From Chloroflexota bacterium (lineage in GTDB: Bacteria > Chloroflexota > Dehalococcoidia > SpSt-223), in contig JAILZB010000004.1 in the NCBI GenBank assembly GCA_023512725.1, forward strand, positions 1-50,082: a stretch of 50,082 bases of DNA, written 5' to 3'. Of the stretch, positions 25,574-33,814 are shown piece by piece; positions within the stretch are counted from its first letter, which is position 1, and each line of letters opens with the position of its first letter. The notes beneath the pieces were generated by a model. The model had not been told where the DNA came from and did not search any database. It saw only the letters and a list, made by a program, of their open reading frames with translations. Both the position numbers and the translations under genes were made by a program.

Positions 25574-27650
25574 GGATCGCGAGTGAGCGTTCGGCGAGCG
25601 GGTACTGGGCTGCTGTCCACTCCCCGCTCGCCTCGGGGTGCGCGCTATCGGCGAAGCGCTCCCAGTCGCCCGCCACCGCTGGGAGCTGGAAGGAGACCGG
25701 CTCCGCCCCCGAATTCATCAGGACCAGCACGGTATCCCCCGTCACCGGGTCGCCATGCTCATCCAGCTCATTGAGCGATTCGCCAGCGAGCAGCATCCCA
25801 AAGGCGTGCAGGTCGGCGCGGCGCCAGTCGTCGGCCGTCATCTCCTGACCGTCAGGCCGAAGCCAGGTGATATCTTTCGGGTCGCGGCCGTTCGGCGAGC
25901 TGCCGCGGAAGAACGTCTGGCGGCGCAGGACTGGCTGCTGCTGCCGTAGCCGGACTAGCTTCCGGGTCCAGGCCAGCAGCTGTTCCTGCCAGGGTTCCAG
26001 CTCCCAGTCGACCCAGCTGATCGGGTTGTCCTGGCAGTAGGCGTTGTTGTTCCCCTGCTGGGTGCGACCAATCTCGTCGCCCGCCAGGATCATGGGCACA
26101 CCGCTCGAAACGAGCAAGGTCGCCAGAAAGTTCCGCCGCTGGCGCTCGCGCAGCGCCACGATGGCAGGGTCGTCGGTTGGGCCTTCCTGGCCGCAGTTCC
26201 AACTCAGGTTGGAGTCGGTACCGTCGCGGTTTCCCTCGCCGTTGGCCTCGTTGTGCTTCTGGTTGTAGGAGACGAGGTCGGTCAGGGTGAAGCCATCGTG
26301 GCAGGTGACGAAGTTGATCGACGCCCACGGGTGGCGACCGTCAGCCTGGTAGAGGTCACTGGAGCCGGTTAGGCGGTAGCCCATCTCTGGCGCCAGGCCA
26401 GCATCTCCCCGCCACCAGGCCCGCACGCTGTCGCGGTAGCGCCCGTTCCACTCCGCCCAGAGCACCGGGAAGCGCCCGACTTGGTAGCCATCCTCGCCAA
26501 GGTCCCACGGCTCGGCGATCAGCTTCACCCGCGAAACGACCGGGTCCTGATGGATGACATCGAAGAACGAGCCTAAGCGGTCGACATGGTACTCTTCGCG
26601 GGCGAGGGTGCTCGCGAGGTCGAAGCGGAAGCCATCGACGTGCATCTCTTCGACCCAGTAGCGCAGGGAGTCCATGATCAGCTGGAGCACCTGGGGATGG
26701 CGACTATTGAGGGTGTTCCCGCAGCCAGTGTAGTCGAGATAGAAGCGTGGATTCCCCGGCACCAGTCGGTAGTAGGTGGGGTTATCGATGCCGCGAAACG
26801 AAAGGGTCGGCCCCAGGTGGTTGCCTTCCCCGGTGTGGTTGAAGACGACGTCCAGGATCACTTCGATGCCGGCAGCGTGGAGCGCCTTCACCATCTGCTT
26901 GAACTCGCGGACCGGATTGCCCTCCCGACGATTGCAGGCGTAGCGAGCCTCCGGCGTGAAGTAGTTGATGGTGTTGTAGCCCCAGTAGTTGACCAGCCCC
27001 CGCTCGACCAACCAGCGGTCGTCGATGAAGGCATGGACGGGGAGCAGTTCGACCGCCGTGATCCCCAGCTCCTGGAGGTAGCGGATGACCGGCTCGCAGG
27101 CCAGGCCCAGGTAGGTACCGCGGAGCTCCGGCGGGACTGCCGGATGGAGCTTGGTGAACCCCTTGACGTGCAGCTCGTAGATGATCGTCCGGTTCCAGGG
27201 GGTCTCCGGGCGACGATCCTGCCCCCAGTCGAAGGCGGGGTCAATCACGAGCCCCTTCGGAACGGCCGTGGCATCGTCGCGGTCGTCGCGGGTAAGGTCA
27301 TCCCGCCCCCGGGGGTAGCCGAAGACGGGGCCACGCCAGTTGACCTCTCCCTCGAGGGCTCGGGCGTAGGGGTCGATGAGGAGCTTTTGGGGATTGAAGC
27401 GGAGCCCTTGCTGGGGGCAGTAGGGACCGTGGACCCGGTAGCCGTAGCGCTGCCCCGGTCCGATCCCGGGCAGGTAGCTATGCCAGACGTGCCCGGTCCG
27501 CGCAATCAGGGGGAAGCGTCGTTCCTGCTCACCATCGAACAGGCACAGCTCCACCTGCTCCGCGTGCTCGGAGTAGAGCGCGAAGTTCGTTCCGGTGCCA
27601 TCCCAGGTGGCACCGAGGGGGTAGGGTTTTCCGGGCCAGATTGCTCCCAT
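25527..27650 (-). CDS. glgX: Glycogen debranching enzyme GlgX
   Basis: GlgX hydrolyses alpha-1,6 branches of glycogen limit dextrin. The 707-residue GH13 isoamylase-type protein starts with a CBM48-like region ([20 protein letters not shown] read in parts). It contains VIYNHT-type [10 protein letters not shown], the nucleophile Asp in GFRFDLAST, the acid Glu in LIAEPWDLG, and the transition-state Asp in [10 protein letters not shown] followed by [13 protein letters not shown]-terminal beta-domain ends the protein. The length is that of bacterial GlgX. Start ATG 27650. Together with the trehalose genes further right it shows active alpha-glucan turnover. Confidence 0.95.
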   Translation of the reverse strand: MGAIWPGKPYPLGATWDGTGTNFALYSEHAEQVELCLFDGEQERRFPLIARTGHVWHSYLPGIGPGQRYGYRVHGPYCPQQGLRFNPQKLLIDPYARALEGEVNWRGPVFGYPRGRDDLTRDDRDDATAVPKGLVIDPAFDWGQDRRPETPWNRTIIYELHVKGFTKLHPAVPPELRGTYLGLACEPVIRYLQELGITAVELLPVHAFIDDRWLVERGLVNYWGYNTINYFTPEARYACNRREGNPVREFKQMVKALHAAGIEVILDVVFNHTGEGNHLGPTLSFRGIDNPTYYRLVPGNPRFYLDYTGCGNTLNSRHPQVLQLIMDSLRYWVEEMHVDGFRFDLASTLAREEYHVDRLGSFFDVIHQDPVVSRVKLIAEPWDLGEDGYQVGRFPVLWAEWNGRYRDSVRAWWRGDAGLAPEMGYRLTGSSDLYQADGRHPWASINFVTCHDGFTLTDLVSYNQKHNEANGEGNRDGTDSNLSWNCGQEGPTDDPAIVALRERQRRNFLATLLVSSGVPMILAGDEIGRTQQGNNNAYCQDNPISWVDWELEPWQEQLLAWTRKLVRLRQQQPVLRRQTFFRGSSPNGRDPKDITWLRPDGQEMTADDWRRADLHAFGMLLAGESLNELDEHGDPVTGDTVLVLMNSGAEPVSFQLPAVAGDWERFADSAHPEASGEWTAAQYPLAERSLAILIRRPRAVPPATPAG

Positions 27651-27712
27651 CTTCTGTGCTACTTATGCTCCCGCGAGCTTCGCCGGATTTCGCCAGCCGC
27701 CGCGGGATGGCG

Positions 27713-27718
27713 TACACT
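27713..27718 (+). promoter_or_regulatory. Possible -10 box of a leaderless transcript
   Basis: TACACT ends 6 bases before GTG 27725. This spacing would put the transcript 5' end at or next to the start codon. The same 6-base distance occurs at 33803-33815. The -35 region (around 27690) has no clear hexamer. Confidence 0.35.
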
Positions 27719-27724
27719 GTTGGC

Positions 27725-28012
27725 GTGGAAAACGGTCGCGCCGCGCTCTGGACCATGGTCGGAGTCGCCGTGGGGTTCAAGCTCTTCGGCGCCGCCTTGA
27801 TCCTGCTCCACGACAGCTCGCCCGGGGCCTGGGCGTTCGTGGCGGCGACCCACTGGCCGTTTGTGCTCCCACTCGCTCTTCCTCTGCTCGCCCTGCTGCC
27901 GCTGCTGGCCTGGTGGTGGCGGCTGGCGCGCGTTCGCGCCAAGCGGCGGCGGCTGATCGCAGCAGAGTGGCGCGAGGAAGACCTGCCGACGACCCCCTAC
28001 TTGGACCGCTGA
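27725..28012 (+). CDS. Small two-span membrane protein, function unknown
   Basis: From GTG 27725 the product is 95 residues with two hydrophobic spans: about 8-28 (ALWTMVGVAVGFKLFGAALIL region) and 43-65, separated by a short HDSSPGAW loop. A strongly basic tail follows (RLARVRAKRRRL) and then an acidic end. By the positive-inside rule both tails are cytoplasmic. I recognise no family. The ATG at 27707 is also in frame but would place the putative -10 inside the gene, so GTG is chosen. It ends 36 bases from a convergent gene. Confidence 0.5.
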   Translation: MENGRAALWTMVGVAVGFKLFGAALILLHDSSPGAWAFVAATHWPFVLPLALPLLALLPLLAWWWRLARVRAKRRRLIAAEWREEDLPTTPYLDR

Positions 28013-28048
28013 CACGCTGGCGTCAGCCCCGAGCACGCGCGAGCCACC

Positions 28049-28954
28049 TCAGCGGTCCTGGGAGGTAGGGGTGGGAAGCGGTGTGGGCGGGGTGGGCCGC
28101 TGCCGACGGATCCCAGGAAGCAGCCGCTGAGCGAGCGCCTTGGCCTCCTCGATGAACCGCCCAACCAGCTCCCGCGGGGGCGGCGCCTGGTGTTCGAAGT
28201 AGTACTGGGCCGATTTCCCCTCGACGTAGGTAGCGGTAAACGCGATCGCCACCTTCGGGACGATCCCCAGCCCGAAGGGCGCAAAGCCCGCCAGCTGACG
28301 CGCCAGGCTCCGCCAGAGGTAGGCTGCCCCCAGCACCGAAAGGACTTCGGTGAGCAGCGCTTTCTTGTCGTTCAGCGGGCGGCCGTAGATCGCCGCCAGC
28401 TTGTAGATCAAGACCAGCTGGTTTTTGGTGAGCAGCACCAGCTCGGCGGCACCCGCCAGGAACGGCCCGAGCGCTGGCAACAGGTCCGGCAGGTTGCTGA
28501 GGGCGGCGAGCTGAGCGTTCAGCACGGAGTAGGCCCGCACCTGATGGTTCGCTGCCGCCTCCCGCAGGGCGGGAAGCCGTCGCCCGATCCCCACCGCCTC
28601 GAGCGGGAGCCGCTCGATGATGGCGGGGCCCAGTGTGGCGACGACCGTCTCCGCCCACAGGTTCGCCAACTCGAGCGTGTCTGCGCTCTGATAGCCAGGG
28701 GTGATCAGGTCCACCAGCAGCTGCCTGCCCTCCCGCCGGAGCCGGAGCTCCAACGCGGGTGAGGGCACGTCGTGGCCAACCAGCCCGGGCTCACTCCCGG
28801 CGGCGAGCGCTTCGATCACGGCCTGGCGCTCGGCCGGGCTGGCGCCCGTTACTGCCAGGCGGACCACTCGCTCCAGGCTGGCATCGACCTCGGCGAAGCC
28901 GCTCTCACGTAGCAGCCCCCAGACCGTCGCCAAGGTTCCCAGGCCGAACACCAT
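28049..28954 (-). CDS. DUF697-like hydrophobic protein
   Basis: The 301-residue protein has an N-terminal soluble half and a C-terminal half rich in glycine-spaced hydrophobic helices (ALGPFLAGAAELVLL, LIYKLAAIYGRP, LGIVPKVAIAFTATYVEGK). This resembles the DUF697/YcjF domain that is often fused to small GTPases, but no GTPase G1 loop is present here. A Pro/Thr-rich tail ends it. Start ATG 28954 follows GGAGGAAGG; a longer open frame to 29296 is non-conserved and covers the promoter region of the divergent gene. Function unknown; a membrane-associated role is inferred from the hydrophobic half. Confidence 0.6.
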   Translation of the reverse strand: MVFGLGTLATVWGLLRESGFAEVDASLERVVRLAVTGASPAERQAVIEALAAGSEPGLVGHDVPSPALELRLRREGRQLLVDLITPGYQSADTLELANLWAETVVATLGPAIIERLPLEAVGIGRRLPALREAAANHQVRAYSVLNAQLAALSNLPDLLPALGPFLAGAAELVLLTKNQLVLIYKLAAIYGRPLNDKKALLTEVLSVLGAAYLWRSLARQLAGFAPFGLGIVPKVAIAFTATYVEGKSAQYYFEHQAPPPRELVGRFIEEAKALAQRLLPGIRRQRPTPPTPLPTPTSQDR

Positions 28955-29133
28955 CGTGCCTTCCTCCCCGGGGCAGCAACCGTTCCATCCAGACCTGCGG
29001 GCCAGTATACCGCCTCCCCCCCACCAGTTCCGCTTGCTCGCGCGGAGCCACCCCAAAAATTCTACTGCGAGATGGCTGCTCCTGCCCGCTTCTCGAAGCG
29101 ACGGAAAACCTGTTTCCGGATGAAGAAAGCAGG

Positions 29134-29139
29134 TATACT
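29134..29139 (+). promoter_or_regulatory. Candidate -10 box for the second solute-binding lipoprotein gene
   Basis: TATACT lies 84 bases before ATG 29224. The 17-base-distant hexamer (TGTTTC, 29111-29116) is a poor -35. GGGAGG at 29212-29217 is the ribosome site of the gene. Confidence 0.4.
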
Positions 29140-29223
29140 GTGCACGCGTCAGCGGAGCGGTAGTCCTCGGAAACGAGCGGCTCAGCGTGGGGCACCGGTG
29201 GACTACACCCTGGGAGGACGGAG

Positions 29224-30789
29224 ATGGACATGGTGCGCACGGTGGCGCTGCTGACGGCCCTCCTTGCCGTTGCCTGCTCGCCCGCGGCGCCCCCACCGGC
29301 CGGTCAGACCACGCCTCAGGAGCGGCGCGCGGCTGACCAGAAGCTGACGATCGCGGTCAAGGGGATCTTCGGCAACCCCACCCCGCAGTCGTCGGCGACT
29401 TTGCATTTCGTGTACTACCCCCTCTACGACAACCTCACCGCCATTGTGGGAAACTACGAAGTCCGACCGTGGGTCGCCGAGCGCTGGGAGCTGCGCGACG
29501 ACAAGACCTGGCGCTTCATCCTGCGGCGCGACCTCACCTGGCCCGATGGCAGCCGGCTGACCGCCCGCGATGTGGCCTTTACGTTGGAGACCGTGCTCCA
29601 GCAGCGCTGGCCCCAGCAACCCTATTTCACCTCGGTGAGCGCCGTCACGGTGGTCGATGACTTCACCGTCGACCTGGCGCTCGAGCAGCCGGACATGAGC
29701 ATCCCCGCAGCGGGGAACTTTCTCTGGATCATCCCGCGGGACTATTTCCTGCGCGTCGGCTTCGATGGCTTCGTTGCCAATCCGGTCGGGAGCGGACCGT
29801 ACGAGCTCGTGACTTTCCGCACCGCCGACCGTGTCGTCTATCGCAAGCGTGCCACGCCGCACGCTTTTCGCCAGGCGGTGGCCGAGCAGTTGACCTACCA
29901 GGTGATCGCCGAGAATGCCCAGATCATCAACGGCCTGCGCACGGGCGCGGTGGACCTTGCGCTCGATGTGAACTTCACGGCTGACCAGGCGGAAACCCTC
30001 AAGAATGCCGGGATGGAGCTGCACGTCGGGCTGAGTACCCTCCAGTACATGGCCTTCCCGCAAGGGGTAGCCGAGCTGCGCGGCACGCCGCTCCGGGAGA
30101 AGCGCGTGCGGCAGGCGCTCTGGTACGCCGTGAACCGAGAAGCGCTCGCTACCACCCTCTACAAGGGCTACGCCAAGCCGGCGATCTCGGTAGCTGTCCC
30201 CGACACCCCCTATCATGACCCCACGATCCCGGTGCCGCCCTACGACCCCGCGCGGAGCCGACAGCTTCTCGCTGCCGCAGGCTACCCGAACGGGTTTCGG
30301 CTGCCGGCCGGGCTGGGCTATAACACCGCCTTCACCACCCAGGATGTCATCGTGGCACTCCAGGCGGACCTGCGCGCCGTGGGCGTGGAGTTCGACGTGG
30401 TGGCCAACGAGCGGGCGGTGGCAGTCGATAAGGCCTACGGGCGGAACAACCTGCAGAAAGAGGATATCTGGGTGGCGCGGCAGGGCGACCCGCTTGGGTT
30501 CGGGGGGAGCCGCACGTTTATCGGCTGCGGCAAGCCGGTGGGGGACCCCTCGGCGCTCTACTGGTGCAGCCCCGAATGGGATCGGCTGATGGATGCTGCC
30601 TACGCTGAGAAGGACGAGCAGCGCCGGGCGGAGCTCCTCAAACGCGCGGCCCGGCTCCAGGTTGAGGAGGCAGTCTACCAGGCGCTGTACGTCGAGCCCC
30701 TCTTTGCGGCGGCACGCGAGAATATCCGTGGCTTCCGGCCCGTCCACCCGCTCTACTACCACCTGGATTCGGCCTATCGAATCGAATAG
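29224..30789 (+). CDS. ABC transporter solute-binding lipoprotein, family 5
   Basis: The 521-residue lipoprotein has a signal ending LLAVAC (Cys18) and a Pro/Thr-rich linker. Its family-5 body includes WELRDDKTWRFILRRDLTW (in parts), LTARDVAFTLETV, PVGSGPYELVTF and the VRQALWYAVNREALA signature. It is a distant paralogue of the protein at 14313-15878, of the same length but with quite different ligand-pocket regions. Only about the general fold and signature are shared. It should bind an oligopeptide-like or other solute outside the membrane. No permease or ATPase genes adjoin it, and the downstream genes are on the opposite strand. Confidence 0.87.
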   Translation: MDMVRTVALLTALLAVACSPAAPPPAGQTTPQERRAADQKLTIAVKGIFGNPTPQSSATLHFVYYPLYDNLTAIVGNYEVRPWVAERWELRDDKTWRFILRRDLTWPDGSRLTARDVAFTLETVLQQRWPQQPYFTSVSAVTVVDDFTVDLALEQPDMSIPAAGNFLWIIPRDYFLRVGFDGFVANPVGSGPYELVTFRTADRVVYRKRATPHAFRQAVAEQLTYQVIAENAQIINGLRTGAVDLALDVNFTADQAETLKNAGMELHVGLSTLQYMAFPQGVAELRGTPLREKRVRQALWYAVNREALATTLYKGYAKPAISVAVPDTPYHDPTIPVPPYDPARSRQLLAAAGYPNGFRLPAGLGYNTAFTTQDVIVALQADLRAVGVEFDVVANERAVAVDKAYGRNNLQKEDIWVARQGDPLGFGGSRTFIGCGKPVGDPSALYWCSPEWDRLMDAAYAEKDEQRRAELLKRAARLQVEEAVYQALYVEPLFAAARENIRGFRPVHPLYYHLDSAYRIE

Positions 30790-30794
30790 AGCGG

Positions 30795-31487
30795 TCAGCT
30801 CTCTAGCGAGCGGGGAACGTCGAGCGAGGGGCCAGCGGGAGTGCTGCGTACCTCGGCGCGGATCGCGCTCTGGAGGAGATGGATGTGCTCAGCCAGGCGC
30901 AGGACCCGCTGGAGGCTATCGGTAATCAGCTCGCGCAGCTCCGGGGAGAGCCCTTCCTGCTCCTCCAGCAGGGAGAGCGAACCGACCGCAAGCTGGATGT
31001 CGTTGTTGATGCGATGGGCGAGCTCACGCGCCGCGAGCAACACCCCTTCCAGACGCGACTGCTGGCGGAGCAGGTCCTCCTGGACCCGCTGGGCGCGTCG
31101 GCGTTCGATGGCATAGCGGGTAGCGCGGAGCAGCGCCGGGCCATTGTACCGCCCCTTGACGAGGTAGTCCTGAGCGCCAGCCTGCACCGAGGCGAGCGCC
31201 AGCTGTTCATCAGCCAGGCCACTCAGCACCAGGATGGGGGTCTCTGGCGTGGCAGCCTGGATGCGGGTGAAGCTCTCCATCCCCTGGCTGTCGGGCAGCG
31301 AAAGATCGAGCAGGACCACATCGAAGGTGTGGTCGACCAGGCGGGCTAATCCCTCGGCGAGGGTGGTGGCGACGTCGAGCTGGAGCCGGGGCAGCAGAGG
31401 GTCGCCATCGCGGACGAGCTCCCGCAGGAGGCGGACGTCGGCCGGGTTGTCTTCGATGAGGAGGATGCGGACCTGCTCTTCGCTCAT
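30795..31487 (-). CDS. Receiver protein with ATPase-less HisKA_2-like domain
   Basis: The 230-residue protein has a receiver domain (residues about 6-125: LLIEDNPADV, phospho-acceptor Asp61 in LLDLSLPD, Lys111 in YLVKGR). After a coiled linker comes a helical pair with RELAHRINNDIQLAVGSL (residues 154-171). The latter matches the H-box pattern of HisKA_2 kinases, whose phospho-His would be His158. No HATPase domain follows; the protein ends about 50 residues later. It may take part in phosphotransfer or dimerise with a kinase. It overlaps the receiver gene before it (ATGA 31484-31487), making it the third gene of the kinase operon. Confidence 0.8.
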   Translation of the reverse strand: MSEEQVRILLIEDNPADVRLLRELVRDGDPLLPRLQLDVATTLAEGLARLVDHTFDVVLLDLSLPDSQGMESFTRIQAATPETPILVLSGLADEQLALASVQAGAQDYLVKGRYNGPALLRATRYAIERRRAQRVQEDLLRQQSRLEGVLLAARELAHRINNDIQLAVGSLSLLEEQEGLSPELRELITDSLQRVLRLAEHIHLLQSAIRAEVRSTPAGPSLDVPRSLES

Positions 31488-31921
31488 GGCTGGACCCGAC
31501 TGGGGAGGAGCGCCCTACTGAACCAGAACTCCTCCAGGGAATGGAGCATCGTCGTGAATTCGTCTAGGGCAATCGGCTTGACCAGGTAGGCGTTGGCATA
31601 GGCGCGGTAGCAGGCCTGGACGTCGTACGGGTCCCGCGAAGTCGTCAGGACGACCACCGGGAGCATCCGGAGCGCCTCAGTCGTTTTGACCGCCCGCAGC
31701 ACGGCATAGCCATCTACCTTTGGCAGGTTGAGGTCGAGCAGGACGAGGTCGGGTCGAGGGACATCGCGGTAGTGGCTGCGGCGGAACAGGTAGTCGAGCG
31801 CTTCGGCACCGTCGGGGGCGACGTCCAGCTCGATCCCAAGCGGGCTCTCGCGCAAGGTCTCGCGGGTCAGGAGAACGTCTACCGGATTGTCCTCCACCAG
31901 CAGCACCCGGTAGCGTTCCAT
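31484..31921 (-). CDS. Stand-alone response regulator (Rcp1-like)
   Basis: This 145-residue protein is a single receiver domain without an output domain: LLVEDNPVDVLL, phospho-acceptor Asp63 in LLDLNLPKVDG, VVLTTS and the Lys of YLVKPI. The wide loop with SHYRDVPRPDLV is typical of Rcp1-type regulators paired with phytochrome-like kinases. ATG 31921 is 2 bases after the kinase stop; an in-frame ATG further upstream lies inside the kinase gene. It likely receives phosphate from the kinase and either passes it on or acts by protein contact. Confidence 0.9.
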   Translation of the reverse strand: MERYRVLLVEDNPVDVLLTRETLRESPLGIELDVAPDGAEALDYLFRRSHYRDVPRPDLVLLDLNLPKVDGYAVLRAVKTTEALRMLPVVVLTTSRDPYDVQACYRAYANAYLVKPIALDEFTTMLHSLEEFWFSRALLPSRVQP

Positions 31922-31923
31922 GC

Positions 31924-33720
31924 TCACTCCTGCTCCTCCACTGCGGGTAGCGTGAAGCAAAAGGTCGCGCCAGCGCCGAGCCTCGACTCCACCCAGACCT
32001 GCCCGCCGTGGCGCTCGACAATCCCTTTGACCACCGCCAGCCCCAGCCCGGTCCCATTGTGCTCATTCTGCCCGTGGAGGCGCTGAAAAAGCTCGAAGAT
32101 CCGCTGGTGGTACTCCGGCGCAATCCCGATGCCATTATCGCTCACCCGGAACTCCCACCAGCGACCGGCCCGCTGGGCGCTGATGGTGATCGCGGGCGGG
32201 GCTGCGCTCCGGTACTTGAGGGCATTACTGATCAGGTTCTGGAACACCTGGACGAGCTGGGAGCGGTTGGCGCGGACCGGTGGGAGGGGGGCGCTCTGGA
32301 TGGTGGCGCCCGTCTGGATGATCTGCCGACTGAGGTTGGCGAGCGCCTGGTCGAGCGCCTCGCCACTGGCCACTACCTCCAGCGCCAGCGCCGTACCGAC
32401 CAGCCGGGAGTAGAGCAAGAGGTCGTTGATGAGGCGGCTCATCCGTTCGACCGCGCTCTGGATGTAGTCCAGGAACTCGTCGGCATCGCTCTCGAGCCGG
32501 CCTCGGTAGCGTCGGCTCAGCAACTGGCTGAAGCCCGCGATCGAGCGTAGCGGTTCCTGGAGGTCGTGAGCAGCGACCGAGGCAAACCGCTCCAGCTCGG
32601 CGTTCGCCCGCAGCAGCTCGGCCAGCTGCTGGCGCACCTGCTGCTCGCGCTGGGCGAGCTGACAAGCCATCCACTCCAGCGTCCGCGCAAGCTCGCCGAT
32701 CTCATTGGCGGGGTAGCCAGTCGCCCTGGCCGCGGCAAAATCGCCGGTGGCAATCCGGCGGGTCGCGGCGATCAAGCGTGCGAGAGGGCGGCTGATGAAA
32801 TATCCCACCCCAAGCCAGAGAATTGTCACGCCGGTGGCGGTGGCGAGCGCAAGGAAAGCAAGGTTGCGCTGAAAGCCGCTCGTGGCGAGCGCGTACACCT
32901 CCTCGACCGGCTCGCCCAGCATCAGCACCCCCCCGTTGGTCCACCGCAGCGGGGTGATCGCGTAGAGCCAACGCACGCCGTCTAACCCGGTGGCTTCGAG
33001 GGTGCCACTCCCGAGCGCGAGGGCGCGCTCTGTCAGCGCTTGGTCGCGAACGTTCTGGCCGACGTAGCGGGCTGGATCGGGGTAGCGGTAGGCGACGGTG
33101 CCGGTGGGGTCGAGGATGAGGACGGTCGCCCGAGGAGGAAGCTCCAGCACTTCCTCCGGGGGCTCGAGAGCAGCCGTGGCCACCCAGACGACCAGTGCCC
33201 CAGCCGGGGTACGTTCGCTCGTGCCCAGTGGCAGGACCATCGGCAGGCAGAGGCCACCCTCGAACGTGAATTCGACTGGCCCCACGGCGAAGGTGCCACG
33301 GGCGAGCGCCGCCTGGAACCACGGCTGGCTCTCGGGCGCTGCGCGCACCCCCCACGCGGCCGCACAGAGGACCGTGCCATCCGCCCCGAGCCGGGCGAGC
33401 CCGAGGTACTCCGGCCGGCTAGCGACGACCCGGGTGAGCAGCTCATCGCAGCGGGCGGGGTCCCCAGCGCGCACGTCCTCGCTCAGGGCAAGCAGTTCCA
33501 GCATCTCCCGAATGCTCGCGAGCTGTTGCTCGTGGCGGGCTGCCAGGGCGCGCCCGAGGCGGGTGAGGTCGGTGCGGGCGCCTTCCTCGGCCTGCTGGCG
33601 CTGGACCAGGCCCACTGCGGTGAGGATGCTCACGACTGCCATCTCAGTAACCAGGATGATGAGCAGCACCTGGCGGCGCAGGCTGAGCCAGCCGCTCCCC
33701 CAGCGCCGAGAAGGGCCCAC
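31924..33720 (-). CDS. Membrane sensor histidine kinase (Cache-HAMP-HisKA-HATPase)
   Basis: From GTG 33720 the kinase has 598 residues: a transmembrane span at about 17-39, a roughly 250-residue extracytoplasmic domain with a Cache-like pattern (SQPWFQAALARG and ATVLILDPTGTVAYRYPDP), a second span at 287-309, HAMP at 311-363, and HisKA with His385 in VAAHDLQEPLRSI. The HATPase follows, with an N-box NLISNALKY, DNGIGI and GTGLGLA. The DHp helix (ELERFASVAAHDLQEP) is of the Cph1-like group that pairs with Rcp1-like regulators, which is what follows it. GTG 33720 has GGAG 8 bases upstream; ATG 33816 would overlap the divergent promoter. Confidence 0.92.
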   Translation of the reverse strand: MGPSRRWGSGWLSLRRQVLLIILVTEMAVVSILTAVGLVQRQQAEEGARTDLTRLGRALAARHEQQLASIREMLELLALSEDVRAGDPARCDELLTRVVASRPEYLGLARLGADGTVLCAAAWGVRAAPESQPWFQAALARGTFAVGPVEFTFEGGLCLPMVLPLGTSERTPAGALVVWVATAALEPPEEVLELPPRATVLILDPTGTVAYRYPDPARYVGQNVRDQALTERALALGSGTLEATGLDGVRWLYAITPLRWTNGGVLMLGEPVEEVYALATSGFQRNLAFLALATATGVTILWLGVGYFISRPLARLIAATRRIATGDFAAARATGYPANEIGELARTLEWMACQLAQREQQVRQQLAELLRANAELERFASVAAHDLQEPLRSIAGFSQLLSRRYRGRLESDADEFLDYIQSAVERMSRLINDLLLYSRLVGTALALEVVASGEALDQALANLSRQIIQTGATIQSAPLPPVRANRSQLVQVFQNLISNALKYRSAAPPAITISAQRAGRWWEFRVSDNGIGIAPEYHQRIFELFQRLHGQNEHNGTGLGLAVVKGIVERHGGQVWVESRLGAGATFCFTLPAVEEQE

Positions 33721-33760
33721 CGTGCGCTCTCCGGGTGCGGGTATCACGAACGGTCTCGTA

Positions 33761-33766
33761 ACTATA
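33761..33766 (-). promoter_or_regulatory. Candidate -10 box of the kinase operon
   Basis: TATAGT on the minus strand (complement of 33761-33766) lies 40 bases before GTG 33720. It supports the shorter kinase start. It faces the TATACT of the divergent Kelch gene 36 bases away, so the two transcripts may compete for one control region. Confidence 0.45.
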
Positions 33767-33802
33767 GCATCGGCACCCACGCAGGAGGAAAAGAGCAGGC
33801 TG

Positions 33803-33808
33803 TATACT
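33803..33808 (+). promoter_or_regulatory. -10 box giving a leaderless Kelch-lipoprotein transcript
   Basis: TATACT is followed by only 6 bases (CCAAGC) before ATG 33815, and no purine-rich ribosome site is present. RNA polymerase would start at or within a base or two of the A of the ATG. Confidence 0.5.
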
Positions 33809-33814
33809 CCAAGC

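Noticed and set aside
26586-27800. A 404-residue plus-strand open frame opposite glgX
   Set aside because: It mirrors glgX, whose catalytic residues are all intact on the other strand.
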